This document shows, in pieces, positions 31,957-39,557 of a stretch of 39,557 bases of DNA (positions are counted from its first letter, which is position 1; every line of letters starts with the position of its first letter). Both the position numbers and the translations under genes were made by a program. The notes under the pieces are model-generated. The model made no database searches and was not told the origin of the DNA. It saw only the letters and a list, made by a program, of their open reading frames with translations. The stretch spans positions 1-39,557 of the forward strand of contig CAYVFC010000076.1 of NCBI GenBank assembly GCA_964450715.1. The letters run 5' to 3'. Source of the DNA: CAYVFC01 sp964450715. GTDB lineage: Bacteria > Myxococcota_A > Polyangia > Polyangiales > JAFGIB01.

Positions 31957-34191
31957 CTACCTCATGTAGAGGTAGCCCGAGTTGTCCGCGGTATGCCACA
32001 CCCCTGCAACGTTCGTCGCGTTGGTGTCCGCTCCGAAGCTGTACCACTGGCAGTCAGCGCCCGCGTAGCCGTTGCCGAAGGTGGGGCCCAGTATCACGCG
32101 ACGGTCGTAGTTAAGCGTGTAACCGCTGTCCAGCTCTCCGGTAGTGAAGGACCAGGCAGCGTTGGGCCAGAAAGAGCCCGACTGGGTGGCGTACTGGCAA
32201 TCGGCGAGCACGGTAGTGGTGCCCGAGGCGTCGATGTGGGTGCAGGCGACCGAGTTATCGTCATAGTCGTACGGCACAAGCCCGTTCTCGCTCCAGTCGA
32301 TCAGGACCCGGTCGTCCTCGCCGTAATCGTCGGTACCGGAGTCGGCCGTGGTGTTGTGTACTAGAAGCTCCTGCGCGGCGAAGTAGTCGAAATAGACCTC
32401 GCACCAGGATCGGTTGACCAGCTCGCCGTGGTCGATGAAGTCTTCCTCTTCCAGCACGCAGGCGTGATCGGTCCCGGAGTCGGCGTCGCTCACCATCCCG
32501 CAACGGGTCCATCCGCCCCCGGAGGTGGTCATGTCGCAGTAGACCTCGAAGGCGGTGGAGTCCACGGCCAGCTGCGTCGGGTATACGTCGTACAGACCGC
32601 TGTCCGCCGAGGGGTCGTCCGCCTGGATGTCCGCGCAGTTGCGGGGCAAAAGCTCGTTGCAATGGGTACCCATGTGCGCGATCACCTCTTGCTGGCTGAG
32701 CGCGGTGTTGTACACGGCCACCTCGTCGACGCGGCCGTGCAGCGCCTGGTTCACGTCGAGGCCACCGCCCACGCTATCCTGCTCCTGCCCCAGCATGAGG
32801 GTGCCGCCGTCTTCGATAGTACCGCCCGCTGCGAACGGATAGTTCATCGCGACGGCCTCTCCGTTCACGTAGATGTAAGCCCAGTCGCCCTGACGCCAAG
32901 TCGCGGCCACGTGCAGCCAGCGATGGGGCTCCAGGACGTCATCGGAGCCGAAGGCAGCGCCGTTCACGTAGAAGTGGACCTGCCGGTTCACGATGTAGAT
33001 CAGAAGTTCGTTGTAGTTGCTGGCCACCGCGTAGGAGAGCGGGGTCTGTATCCCGCTGACCGTATCCAGGAAGAGCCAGAGCTCCACGGTGACCTCGTCG
33101 CCGACAAAGCCGGTAACGTCCGTAACCGTCATCACGCTGGCGGTGGACAATCCGGGGAAATAGGGGGCCATGCCGTCGTCGGCGATCGACGCGTATCCGA
33201 CCTCGACGGGCGCCCCGTAGGCGCCGTGCGCATAGTCGCCCGCCTCGTTCAGGACCATGTCGGTCTGAGCGTCCTCGCCCAGCCTGTAGAAGAGAAGCGG
33301 ATCGGCCGCCATCCACATTCCGATGCCGCAGGGGTCGCAGGCGTCGGGAATACCGTCGCTGTCCATGTCGTCGTTATCGTCCTGGTTGGCAACCCGCGGG
33401 CACAGATCGCAGGCGTCCGCCTGCCCGTCCGAGTCCGAGTCCAAGTTGTCGTCGCCCGATGCGCACACGTCGCAACCGTCCGGAACCCCGTCGCTGTCCG
33501 CGTCGTCGGTATCGTCGCTGTCGCTGCAGGCGTCGCAGGCGTCGGGTATGCCGTCGCTGTCGGCGTCCGCGCCGCTATCGTCCGCGCCCGTACATACGTC
33601 GCAGCCGTCCGGGACCCCGTCCGAGTCCGCGTCCTCGCCGTCGTCGTGACCCGCGCAATCGTCGCAGGCATCGGCCACCCCGTCGTCGTCCGCGTCGTCG
33701 GCCTCGTCGCCCTCGGGGCACGGATCGCAGTCGTCCGGCTTGCCGTCGCCGTCCTCGTCGTCCCCGTCGTCGCCCCCGTCGCAGATGTCGCAATCATCGG
33801 GTACGCCGTCGCTGTCTGCGTCCTCGCCGTTGTCGCCCGCGCAATCGTCGCAGTAGTTGGGCACGCCGTCCTCGTCCGTGTCCAGCAGGTCGTCGCCGCC
33901 GGCGCAGACGTCCTCGCCGTCGCAGACGCCGTCGTCGTCCGCGTCGTCGCAGGGGGTGTCCTCGCCGCCCGTGCCGCCGGTGGTGCCGGCTTCGCCGCCA
34001 GAGCCGCCCTCACCGCTCGTACCGCCGGTGCCGCTTTCACCGCCCGAGCCCCCTTCGCCGGCAGCACCCGCGTCCGCGCCGGAACCGGCCTGTTCGCACT
34101 CCGACGGACTGCAATCGTCATCGCCGCAGCCGACCATGAGGAATACGCTGATTACACCGGTGATCCATCCGATGAGGAACCGCCGAGGCAT
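31957..34191 (-). CDS. TSP3-LamG-fibrinogen-like surface lipoprotein
   Basis: A 744-residue exported protein. AAGGAGGGG precedes ATG 34191. The signal peptide ends in lipobox LMVGC (C22). A Gly/Ser/Glu spacer follows (36-80). About ten thrombospondin type 3-like calcium repeats come next (DADSDGVPDGCDVC type, about 80-300). A LamG/concanavalin-like fold covers about 310-520 (DEVTVELWLFLD, RWLHVAATWRQGDW, GRVDEVAVYN). The end resembles a fibrinogen-like domain start: CADIQADDPSADSGLYDVYP, then VYCDMTTSGGGWTRCG. It is probably a calcium-stabilised adhesin or glycan-binding surface protein. The repeat DNA is GC-rich but coding. Confidence 0.87.
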   Translation of the reverse strand: MPRRFLIGWITGVISVFLMVGCGDDDCSPSECEQAGSGADAGAAGEGGSGGESGTGGTSGEGGSGGEAGTTGGTGGEDTPCDDADDDGVCDGEDVCAGGDDLLDTDEDGVPNYCDDCAGDNGEDADSDGVPDDCDICDGGDDGDDEDGDGKPDDCDPCPEGDEADDADDDGVADACDDCAGHDDGEDADSDGVPDGCDVCTGADDSGADADSDGIPDACDACSDSDDTDDADSDGVPDGCDVCASGDDNLDSDSDGQADACDLCPRVANQDDNDDMDSDGIPDACDPCGIGMWMAADPLLFYRLGEDAQTDMVLNEAGDYAHGAYGAPVEVGYASIADDGMAPYFPGLSTASVMTVTDVTGFVGDEVTVELWLFLDTVSGIQTPLSYAVASNYNELLIYIVNRQVHFYVNGAAFGSDDVLEPHRWLHVAATWRQGDWAYIYVNGEAVAMNYPFAAGGTIEDGGTLMLGQEQDSVGGGLDVNQALHGRVDEVAVYNTALSQQEVIAHMGTHCNELLPRNCADIQADDPSADSGLYDVYPTQLAVDSTAFEVYCDMTTSGGGWTRCGMVSDADSGTDHACVLEEEDFIDHGELVNRSWCEVYFDYFAAQELLVHNTTADSGTDDYGEDDRVLIDWSENGLVPYDYDDNSVACTHIDASGTTTVLADCQYATQSGSFWPNAAWSFTTGELDSGYTLNYDRRVILGPTFGNGYAGADCQWYSFGADTNATNVAGVWHTADNSGYLYMR

Positions 34192-34365
34192 GACCCCTCC
34201 TTGTGCTAAGGTTGTGACCGCAGAAAAACCTATGTACGGTAGAAACCAGCGATACTACGCGCCTTCGCGAAAACGATCAATCGGGCCCGCGGCGCGTCGG
34301 GCGAAGCGCGCCAAACCGGGCCTCGCGTTTGAGAAACCCTGCCGGCTGGGCTAGCCTTGCCGGCC

Positions 34366-35343
34366 GTGACGGATAGTGAAACCCAGGCCCGATCCCGGGC
34401 GAACTCAGGCAGGCTCGCGCGGGATGCCTGGTGGGTCGCTATTCTGGCGTTCGCCCTGGTCGAGCTGGTCGGGATACAGATCATTCGGCTGGGCGTGGCG
34501 CCGCCGGACGACTGGAGGCGGGCCGCGGCCTTTGTAAGGGAAAACCTCCGGGTAAAGGACGCCGTCTCAGCAGCGCCAGCCTGGGCCGATCCCACCCTGC
34601 GCTGGGTGCTGGGCGACCGCATCTCGCTGGGCGACGCGGGGCGCAGCGATCTGGCGCGGTTCGAGCGGCTCTGGGCGCTATCCATAAGGGGAAAGCGGCC
34701 GGCCGATGCGCCGGCACGGCGTCCGGACCTGGAAAAGCTGTTCGGCCGCGTACGGGTCAGCCGCTGGGATCTGGGGCCGAGCCCGGTGCTGGTCGATCTG
34801 GTGGAGAACGTCGAGCGCGCCCGGGTGAGCGTGATAGGGAGCGGCCGAGAGCAGCAGTGTCCCTTCCGGCGCGGCAGCCCGGGCGGCGGCGGCGGGCTGG
34901 GCAAGGCTGTGGTCCCGCCGGCCGACCGCTTCGTCTGCGATGCACGCGAGCGCTGGCTCTTCGTGGCCCCGGTGGTGATGGAGGACCTGCAGCTCAAGCC
35001 GCGCCGCTGCGTGTGGCAGCATCCGCGCGGGCCCGAGCCCATCCGCGTCCGCTTCGACGACGTGCCGCTGGGCGCGCGGCTGGTGTTTTACGGCGGCCTG
35101 TACTACGAGCACGAGCGCACTCTACAGGGTTCGCCGGTCACGGCCGAGGTGTTCGTGGAGGGTCAGAGCGCGGGCCGCATGGTGCACCGCGACGGCGAGG
35201 GCTGGAAGCGAATGGTCATCCCACTGGAGCCGACCGGCTCCCGGGGCGAGATCCGAGTCGAGGTATCGACCCCGCGCCCGGCGCGGCGAGGCTTCTGCTG
35301 GGCGGCCACCATCCGCGGCCCGGAAAGCGGGGAGAGGCGGTGA
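34366..35343 (+). CDS. single-pass membrane protein upstream of GT39-like gene
   Basis: A 325-residue protein. One membrane segment is near residue 22-42 (AWWVAILAFALVELVGIQIIRL). A loop with LGDRISLGDAGRSDLARFERLW follows, and the last about 110 residues look like a beta-sandwich (RFDDVPLGARLVFYGGLYYEH, GWKRMVIPLEP). A GTG at 34366 was chosen; TTG 34357 is in frame. The gene overlaps the following glycosyltransferase start by GTGA, which implies translational coupling. Its family was not recognised; the context suggests an accessory role in glycosylation or in sugar-lipid handling. Confidence 0.7.
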   Translation: MTDSETQARSRANSGRLARDAWWVAILAFALVELVGIQIIRLGVAPPDDWRRAAAFVRENLRVKDAVSAAPAWADPTLRWVLGDRISLGDAGRSDLARFERLWALSIRGKRPADAPARRPDLEKLFGRVRVSRWDLGPSPVLVDLVENVERARVSVIGSGREQQCPFRRGSPGGGGGLGKAVVPPADRFVCDARERWLFVAPVVMEDLQLKPRRCVWQHPRGPEPIRVRFDDVPLGARLVFYGGLYYEHERTLQGSPVTAEVFVEGQSAGRMVHRDGEGWKRMVIPLEPTGSRGEIRVEVSTPRPARRGFCWAATIRGPESGERR

Positions 35344-37025
35344 GGGGAAGCGGACGCGCCGTGGGATTTCGCGATCACCTGCTGGGCGCCGCCCTCGGCT
35401 GCGCCTACCTGGCGTTGCTGGCCTGTACCTCGGCGGAGATCGGCATGTCGCGGGACGAGAGCTTCTACGCCGACTCGGCCGAGCGCTACGCGCGCTGGTT
35501 CACGGCGCTCGTCCACGACCGCGACTCGGCCTTTCACAAGGATTTCATCGACGAGATCTGGTCGGCCAACCACGAGCACCCGCCGCTGATGAAGTCGCTG
35601 TTCGCGCTCTTCTACCTGGCGCAGCAGCGCTGGAGCCTTTTCGGGCAGGATACTCTCGCCTACCGCTTCAGCGGCATGCTTACCGCCAGCCTCTTGCTCT
35701 GGCTCATCTACATCTTCGGCGCCCGCGCTTTCGGGCGGACGGCCGGGCTGTTCGCCGCGCTGGGCTTCGCCTTTTTACCCCGCATATTCTACCACGCGCA
35801 TCTGGCGGCCTTTGATGTTCCCATCGTCCTGATGATCACCTGGACGGTCTACGCCTACTGGCGCTCGCTGGAGAAACCGGGCTGGGCGCTGTTGACCGGC
35901 ATCGCCTTTGCCGCGGCCCTGGCCACCAAGCATAACAGCTGGGTCTTACCCGGTATATTCGCCATCCATTTCGCCTGGACCGCCGCGGTCGAGCTCCGCC
36001 GGCGGGCGCGGGGCGCGGAAAAGCGGCTGTCGCTGGTTCCCTGGTGGCTACCGGCGATGGCGCTGATAGGCCCCGCGCTCTTTCTCTGGAGCTGGCCCTG
36101 GCTCTGGACCGAGACCTGGCCCCGTTTCCTCGACTATGCCCGCTTTCACCTGCACCACGTCTATTACAACATCGCCTATTTGGGCGTGAACCATTTCCAG
36201 CCCCCCTTCCCCATCTCCTATCCCTGGGTGCTGACCCTGTTCACCGTACCGGCCACCTGGCTGCTGCTCGGAGCGGCGGGCCTTTACTTCCGCGCCCGCT
36301 CGGTCAAGGAAGAGCTCCGATTTGCCGGAAACGACGGCGAGGGGGACTCGCGCCCGCAGGGCGACCCCCGCCAGACCGACGTGCTGCTGCTGGGATGCTT
36401 GCTGGCGCCGCTGGTGATGATCTCGCTTCCCTCCACCCCCATCTTCGGCGGCACCAAGCACTGGTTCACCGCCTACCCCTTTCTGGCGCTGTTCGCCGGC
36501 GTGGGCTTCGCCCGGCTGCTCGACGCCGCCCGGCAGCGCCTCTCGCGGGCGGCCTACCCGCCGGCCCAGGTCTTTTCGGCGCTGCTGCTGCTGTCGCCGG
36601 CGGTGGCGGAGACCGCCCACAGCCACCGCTTCGGCCTCTCGCACTACACGCTGGCCGCGGGAGGGGTGCCGGGGGCGGCCGACCTGGGCATGAACCGCCA
36701 GTTCTGGGGATTTACAACCGGTAGCCTGGTCGACTTCTTCAACCAGAACCTGCCGCACGGCGGAACCGTCTGGCTTTGCGACACCACCTGGAAGTCCTGG
36801 CAGATGCTGGTGCGCGACCGGCTGCTCTCCCCGGACATCCGCCCGGTCGGCGACATCGCGCGGGCCGACTACGCCATCGTGCACCACGAGCACCACTTCG
36901 CCGAGGTGGACTTCCAGATCTGGACGCTCTACGGAACGGTGCAGCCCGCCCATGTATTGCGCTACGACGGCGTGCCCATCGTTTCGGTCTACCGCAATCC
37001 GAAAAGCCGCCGCGCCGGGCGATGA
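35340..37025 (+). CDS. GT39/ArnT-like membrane glycosyltransferase
   Basis: A 561-residue polytopic protein of the GT-C fold (PMT/ArnT group). The first outer loop has the acidic MSRDESFYADSAERY, matching the catalytic DE motif. Further marks are ANHEHPPLMK, YRFSGMLTASLLLWLIYIFG, a PRIFYHAHLAAFDVPIVL segment, and about ten hydrophobic segments in all. The family moves a sugar from a polyprenyl carrier to protein or lipid at the periplasmic face; donor and acceptor are unknown here. The GTG at 35340 overlaps the previous stop as GTGA; a second GTG at 35361 is possible. Confidence 0.85.
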   Translation: MRGSGRAVGFRDHLLGAALGCAYLALLACTSAEIGMSRDESFYADSAERYARWFTALVHDRDSAFHKDFIDEIWSANHEHPPLMKSLFALFYLAQQRWSLFGQDTLAYRFSGMLTASLLLWLIYIFGARAFGRTAGLFAALGFAFLPRIFYHAHLAAFDVPIVLMITWTVYAYWRSLEKPGWALLTGIAFAAALATKHNSWVLPGIFAIHFAWTAAVELRRRARGAEKRLSLVPWWLPAMALIGPALFLWSWPWLWTETWPRFLDYARFHLHHVYYNIAYLGVNHFQPPFPISYPWVLTLFTVPATWLLLGAAGLYFRARSVKEELRFAGNDGEGDSRPQGDPRQTDVLLLGCLLAPLVMISLPSTPIFGGTKHWFTAYPFLALFAGVGFARLLDAARQRLSRAAYPPAQVFSALLLLSPAVAETAHSHRFGLSHYTLAAGGVPGAADLGMNRQFWGFTTGSLVDFFNQNLPHGGTVWLCDTTWKSWQMLVRDRLLSPDIRPVGDIARADYAIVHHEHHFAEVDFQIWTLYGTVQPAHVLRYDGVPIVSVYRNPKSRRAGR

Positions 37026-37078
37026 CGGTGTCGAGGTGAAGCGGGCGGAAAGAGAGCTTCGAGGAGCCATGCCATGAA

Positions 37079-38596
37079 ATGGTTCGGGTAATACTGGTGA
37101 TCGGTCGGATCGGCTTCGCCGTAGCGGTCGCGCTTCTCGGCCTGGTGGCTTGCGGAGGGCTCCCCAGCCTTCCCTCGCAAGGCGGGCCGATCTTTCGCCT
37201 GATCGAGACCGAGCATTTCGCGGTCTACAGCGATCAGCCCGCGGCCGAGGCCATCGAAACCGCCGAGTATATGGAGAGGTCTTTGAGCGCGCTCATGCAG
37301 CACGGCTGGCAAACGCGCGGACGGCTCGCCGTAAAGCTGCAAGTCATCATCTTCGACGATCCCGACGACTTCGCAGCGTTCGCGCCCGACGATTCCGGCG
37401 GCTACCATGTACCGGAAGCTCTATTCGGGCCGATGGTCGTCATGCCCGCGCCGACCCGATTCTCCGGCTACCAGACGCTCCTGCACGAGCTGACCCACTT
37501 CATCGCCTGGCGCGCGATACCGAACCAGCCCCGTTGGTTTTCCGAAGGCATCGCCTGCTATTTCGAGACCGCTCGCCTGGAGCCGGACGGACGTTTCATC
37601 ATCGGCGAGGTCCCGTTACACCGTCTGCGCTGGTTACGTCCTCGCGATATCGTACCCGCGTCCAAGCTGTTAGGCGGCCGGGTGACCCATAAGGCGCGAT
37701 TCTACGCCAACGCCTGGCTGCTCACCCACTACCTGATGTCGGAGCGCGGAGCCGAGTTCGCCGTCTATCAACAACGCCTGGCTGCGGGAGATGGCCACCA
37801 GGCGGCGTGGAAGCAAGCCTTTCCGGAAGTCGGTACCGCCGATCTCCAGAGCGAAATGAAAGCGTACGCGCAGCGCGGCGCCTTCGCGAAGGTCGAATTC
37901 CGCCACCGGCAAGGGAAAGTAAGCCGTCGCGTTTCCGTACTAGATGACGCTGACGTATACGCGCTGCGCGCGCTCCTGTACGCACTATGCGATTGGCGGA
38001 GCGACGCGCCCGATCGCGCACGCGTAAACATCCGCGAGGCGCTGCGCCGCCAGGGCAACCACCTTCGGGCGTCCGCGCTCGAAATATGGCTAATGATAGG
38101 CCCCGGCGAAAAAAACGCGCTGGCTGCAGCTATCGCCTTGACCCGGAAGTATCCGGACAGCTCGCTCGCCTGGCAGTCGCTGGCATTCGCGGAATTGGTG
38201 ATCCTCGGCGGTGAAGCCGGCACGCTGCGAACCGTCGCCAATCTGCGCCGCCTTTCGCCTCGGCACTATCTGACGTCAATCCTGAGAGCAATCGCCGAGC
38301 ACCGCAAAGGCAACAGCGACGCCGCGCTGTCTCTTGTCCGGGACGCGCTCGAGAAACAACCGGCCCACCCTCTGCTGCTCACTTTCGCTACGGCGTACAC
38401 GGTCAAAACCGGCCACTGCCGGGAAGCGGGAACATTGGCGCGGCGGCTTCGGACCATCAAGCATCCACAAATCTCCATCCGCGACCCGCAACAGCTCGAA
38501 AAGGTCGAGGGTAGTTGTCGCGACCGGCAGGCAAAAAGAAAACGGCTCTCGAACGAAGAATCCCGGCCATCGTCACCAGAAGAGCAAAAGGAGTAA
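37079..38596 (+). CDS. lipoprotein gluzincin-type metallopeptidase with helical repeat tail
   Basis: A 505-residue exported protein. The signal peptide ends in lipobox GLVAC (C25). The catalytic site is LLHELTHF (H136-E137-H140) with the third ligand in FSEGIACYFE (E156), the peptidase MA-like/gluzincin pattern. The stretch TEHFAVYSDQP before it is typical of DUF1570-like proteins. From about residue 270 on, the protein is helical with TPR-like units (RGNHLRASALEIWL, DAALSLVRDALEKQPAHPLLL). Codon use in the second half is less extreme in GC than in its neighbours. GAGGAG lies 12 bp before the ATG. Target unknown. Confidence 0.82.
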   Translation: MVRVILVIGRIGFAVAVALLGLVACGGLPSLPSQGGPIFRLIETEHFAVYSDQPAAEAIETAEYMERSLSALMQHGWQTRGRLAVKLQVIIFDDPDDFAAFAPDDSGGYHVPEALFGPMVVMPAPTRFSGYQTLLHELTHFIAWRAIPNQPRWFSEGIACYFETARLEPDGRFIIGEVPLHRLRWLRPRDIVPASKLLGGRVTHKARFYANAWLLTHYLMSERGAEFAVYQQRLAAGDGHQAAWKQAFPEVGTADLQSEMKAYAQRGAFAKVEFRHRQGKVSRRVSVLDDADVYALRALLYALCDWRSDAPDRARVNIREALRRQGNHLRASALEIWLMIGPGEKNALAAAIALTRKYPDSSLAWQSLAFAELVILGGEAGTLRTVANLRRLSPRHYLTSILRAIAEHRKGNSDAALSLVRDALEKQPAHPLLLTFATAYTVKTGHCREAGTLARRLRTIKHPQISIRDPQQLEKVEGSCRDRQAKRKRLSNEESRPSSPEEQKE

Positions 38597-38611
38597 CGTG
38601 ATCCGGGTTCG

Positions 38612-39469
38612 TCAGGCCTCGTTGTCCTCGGGCTCCCGGTCCAGCCGCCGCCGCTTCACCACGCGGGTGGTGATGGAGATCACCGCTTCCACCAGGCCGA
38701 TGGTGACGTAGCTGGCCAGCAGCCAGATGAAAGCATAGGCGACGTGGAAGCTGAGCGCGATGAAGGCGCTGGAGCCCACGGCAAAGCTGACCAGCGCCAC
38801 CGTGCGCCAGGAGAGGCGCAGATCCTTGAAGGAACGGAACTTGATGGTGCTGACCATGAAGACGGAGAGCACCAGCACCACGCACAGGATCAGCACCCGG
38901 GAAGCAGCCAGCGTTCCCCCCGCGGCATGGTTGGCCACCACCAGCGAGACCAGGATGCCCGCGGCTCCAGGTATGGGCAGGCCGATCATGTACTTGCTCG
39001 GCTTGTGCGGCTTGGCGTCGGTGGCCATGGTCTGCACGTTGAAGCGCGCCAGCCGGATAGCGCCGCAGCCCACGAAGCAGAAACAGGTGAAGATGGCTAG
39101 CATGGGCGCTCCCAACCCCTCTAGCGACCAGCGGTAAACCAGTAGCGCGGGAGCCACGCCGAAGGAGACGACGTCGGCCAGTGAGTCGATCTGCAGCCCG
39201 AAGGCGCTCTGGGTGCGGGTCAGCCGCGCCACCCGTCCGTCGATGGTATCGAAGAAAATGGCGAAGATGATCAGCAGCGCGGCGCGGTACAGCTCCTCGT
39301 CGGTGGCGCCGGAGGTGCAGAGAATAGTCGCATAGAATCCGCAGAAGATGCTGGATAGGGTGAATAGATTAGGGAGAACAAAGAGGCTTTTTCTCAGGTT
39401 GATACGCACCTGGATGGCTCCGCCCGCGGCCTTAGTACTGCCGAATTGCAGCAGTTTACGGTAAAGCAT
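38612..39469 (-). CDS. pssA: CDP-diacylglycerol--serine O-phosphatidyltransferase
   Basis: A 285-residue inner-membrane enzyme that makes phosphatidylserine from CDP-diacylglycerol and serine, on the way to phosphatidylethanolamine. The CDP-alcohol phosphatidyltransferase motif DG-x2-AR-x8-G-x3-D-x3-D is perfect (DGRVARLTRTQSAFG...D...D) near residue 80-102. About seven hydrophobic segments follow the family pattern from INLRKSLFVLPNLFTL on. The chosen ATG adds about 20 residues to the usual start; a GTG at the VRINLRK position is an alternative. It converges on the metallopeptidase gene. Confidence 0.92.
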   Translation of the reverse strand: MLYRKLLQFGSTKAAGGAIQVRINLRKSLFVLPNLFTLSSIFCGFYATILCTSGATDEELYRAALLIIFAIFFDTIDGRVARLTRTQSAFGLQIDSLADVVSFGVAPALLVYRWSLEGLGAPMLAIFTCFCFVGCGAIRLARFNVQTMATDAKPHKPSKYMIGLPIPGAAGILVSLVVANHAAGGTLAASRVLILCVVLVLSVFMVSTIKFRSFKDLRLSWRTVALVSFAVGSSAFIALSFHVAYAFIWLLASYVTIGLVEAVISITTRVVKRRRLDREPEDNEA

Positions 39470-39557
39470 CGACGGTGTCCAGACGACGGGATTTGCCCGA
39501 CGGCGGCAGGGGGCAAGCCCTGATGATTCTACACATCTCGTTTCGTTCTTCTTCTTG

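Noticed and set aside
33300..33970. Short-period GC-rich repeats with regular GTCGTC words
   Set aside because: They encode the thrombospondin type 3 repeats of the minus-strand lipoprotein; not a CRISPR array or minisatellite.
32428..34209. Long plus-strand open frame opposite the TSP3 lipoprotein
   Set aside because: It is an antisense shadow produced by high GC and repeated Asp codons; the minus-strand product has a signal peptide and recognisable domains.

Overview
The window is a gene-dense, high-GC bacterial chromosome segment. Its gene content suggests a myxobacterium-like member of the Myxococcota or a related deltaproteobacterial lineage. The clues are two PilZ proteins, an FHA protein, a tandem cyclic-nucleotide-binding protein, a serine/threonine-kinase-like protein, and many exported lipoproteins with Gly/Ala-rich linkers, von Willebrand A, thrombospondin type 3 and Cys-rich repeat architectures. 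This assignment is an inference from gene content; there is no rRNA in the window. No tRNA, rRNA, CRISPR array or intact transposase was seen.

Layout. (1) 267-5488, minus strand: a compact signalling operon encoding PilZ-TPR, FHA, TPR plus two cyclic-nucleotide-binding domains, a tiny frameshifted pentapeptide-repeat gene, and a DUF4403 lipoprotein. (2) 5734-9059, plus: a shortened ParB-like protein, then lutABC for L-lactate oxidation. (3) 9075-13501: a DUF362 iron-sulfur protein, a small PilZ protein, an anchored protein with an internally duplicated Cys motif, a DUF3996-type small beta-barrel, and a YbhN-like flippase-type membrane protein. (4) 13515-22255: a very large Cys-rich lipoprotein, a membrane-anchored pseudokinase, a lipoprotein built of twin Cx6C repeats, and a vWA lipoprotein. 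This part carries long palindromic, MITE-like elements. (5) 22429-27991: acyl-CoA dehydrogenase, two alpha/beta hydrolases, a small lipoprotein, a small membrane protein, and a two-RCK potassium-channel-like protein preceded by a 180-bp element with IS66-like ends. (6) 28018-30877, minus: an operon encoding a MIF-like tautomerase, a GIDE/MULAN-like membrane protein with an EF-hand, and LemA. (7) 31252-39469: coaE, a TSP3-LamG-fibrinogen-like lipoprotein, a GT39-like membrane glycosyltransferase with its partner, a lipoprotein gluzincin with a helical tail, and pssA.

The most unusual parts are the MIF/GIDE-EF-hand/LemA operon with a perfect 30-bp inverted repeat in its leader, the four-sensor operon at the left, the Cys-repeat lipoprotein and pseudokinase cluster bordered by related palindromic elements, and the small mobile-element remnants. 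Functions below come from recognised motifs read by eye; no database search was run.
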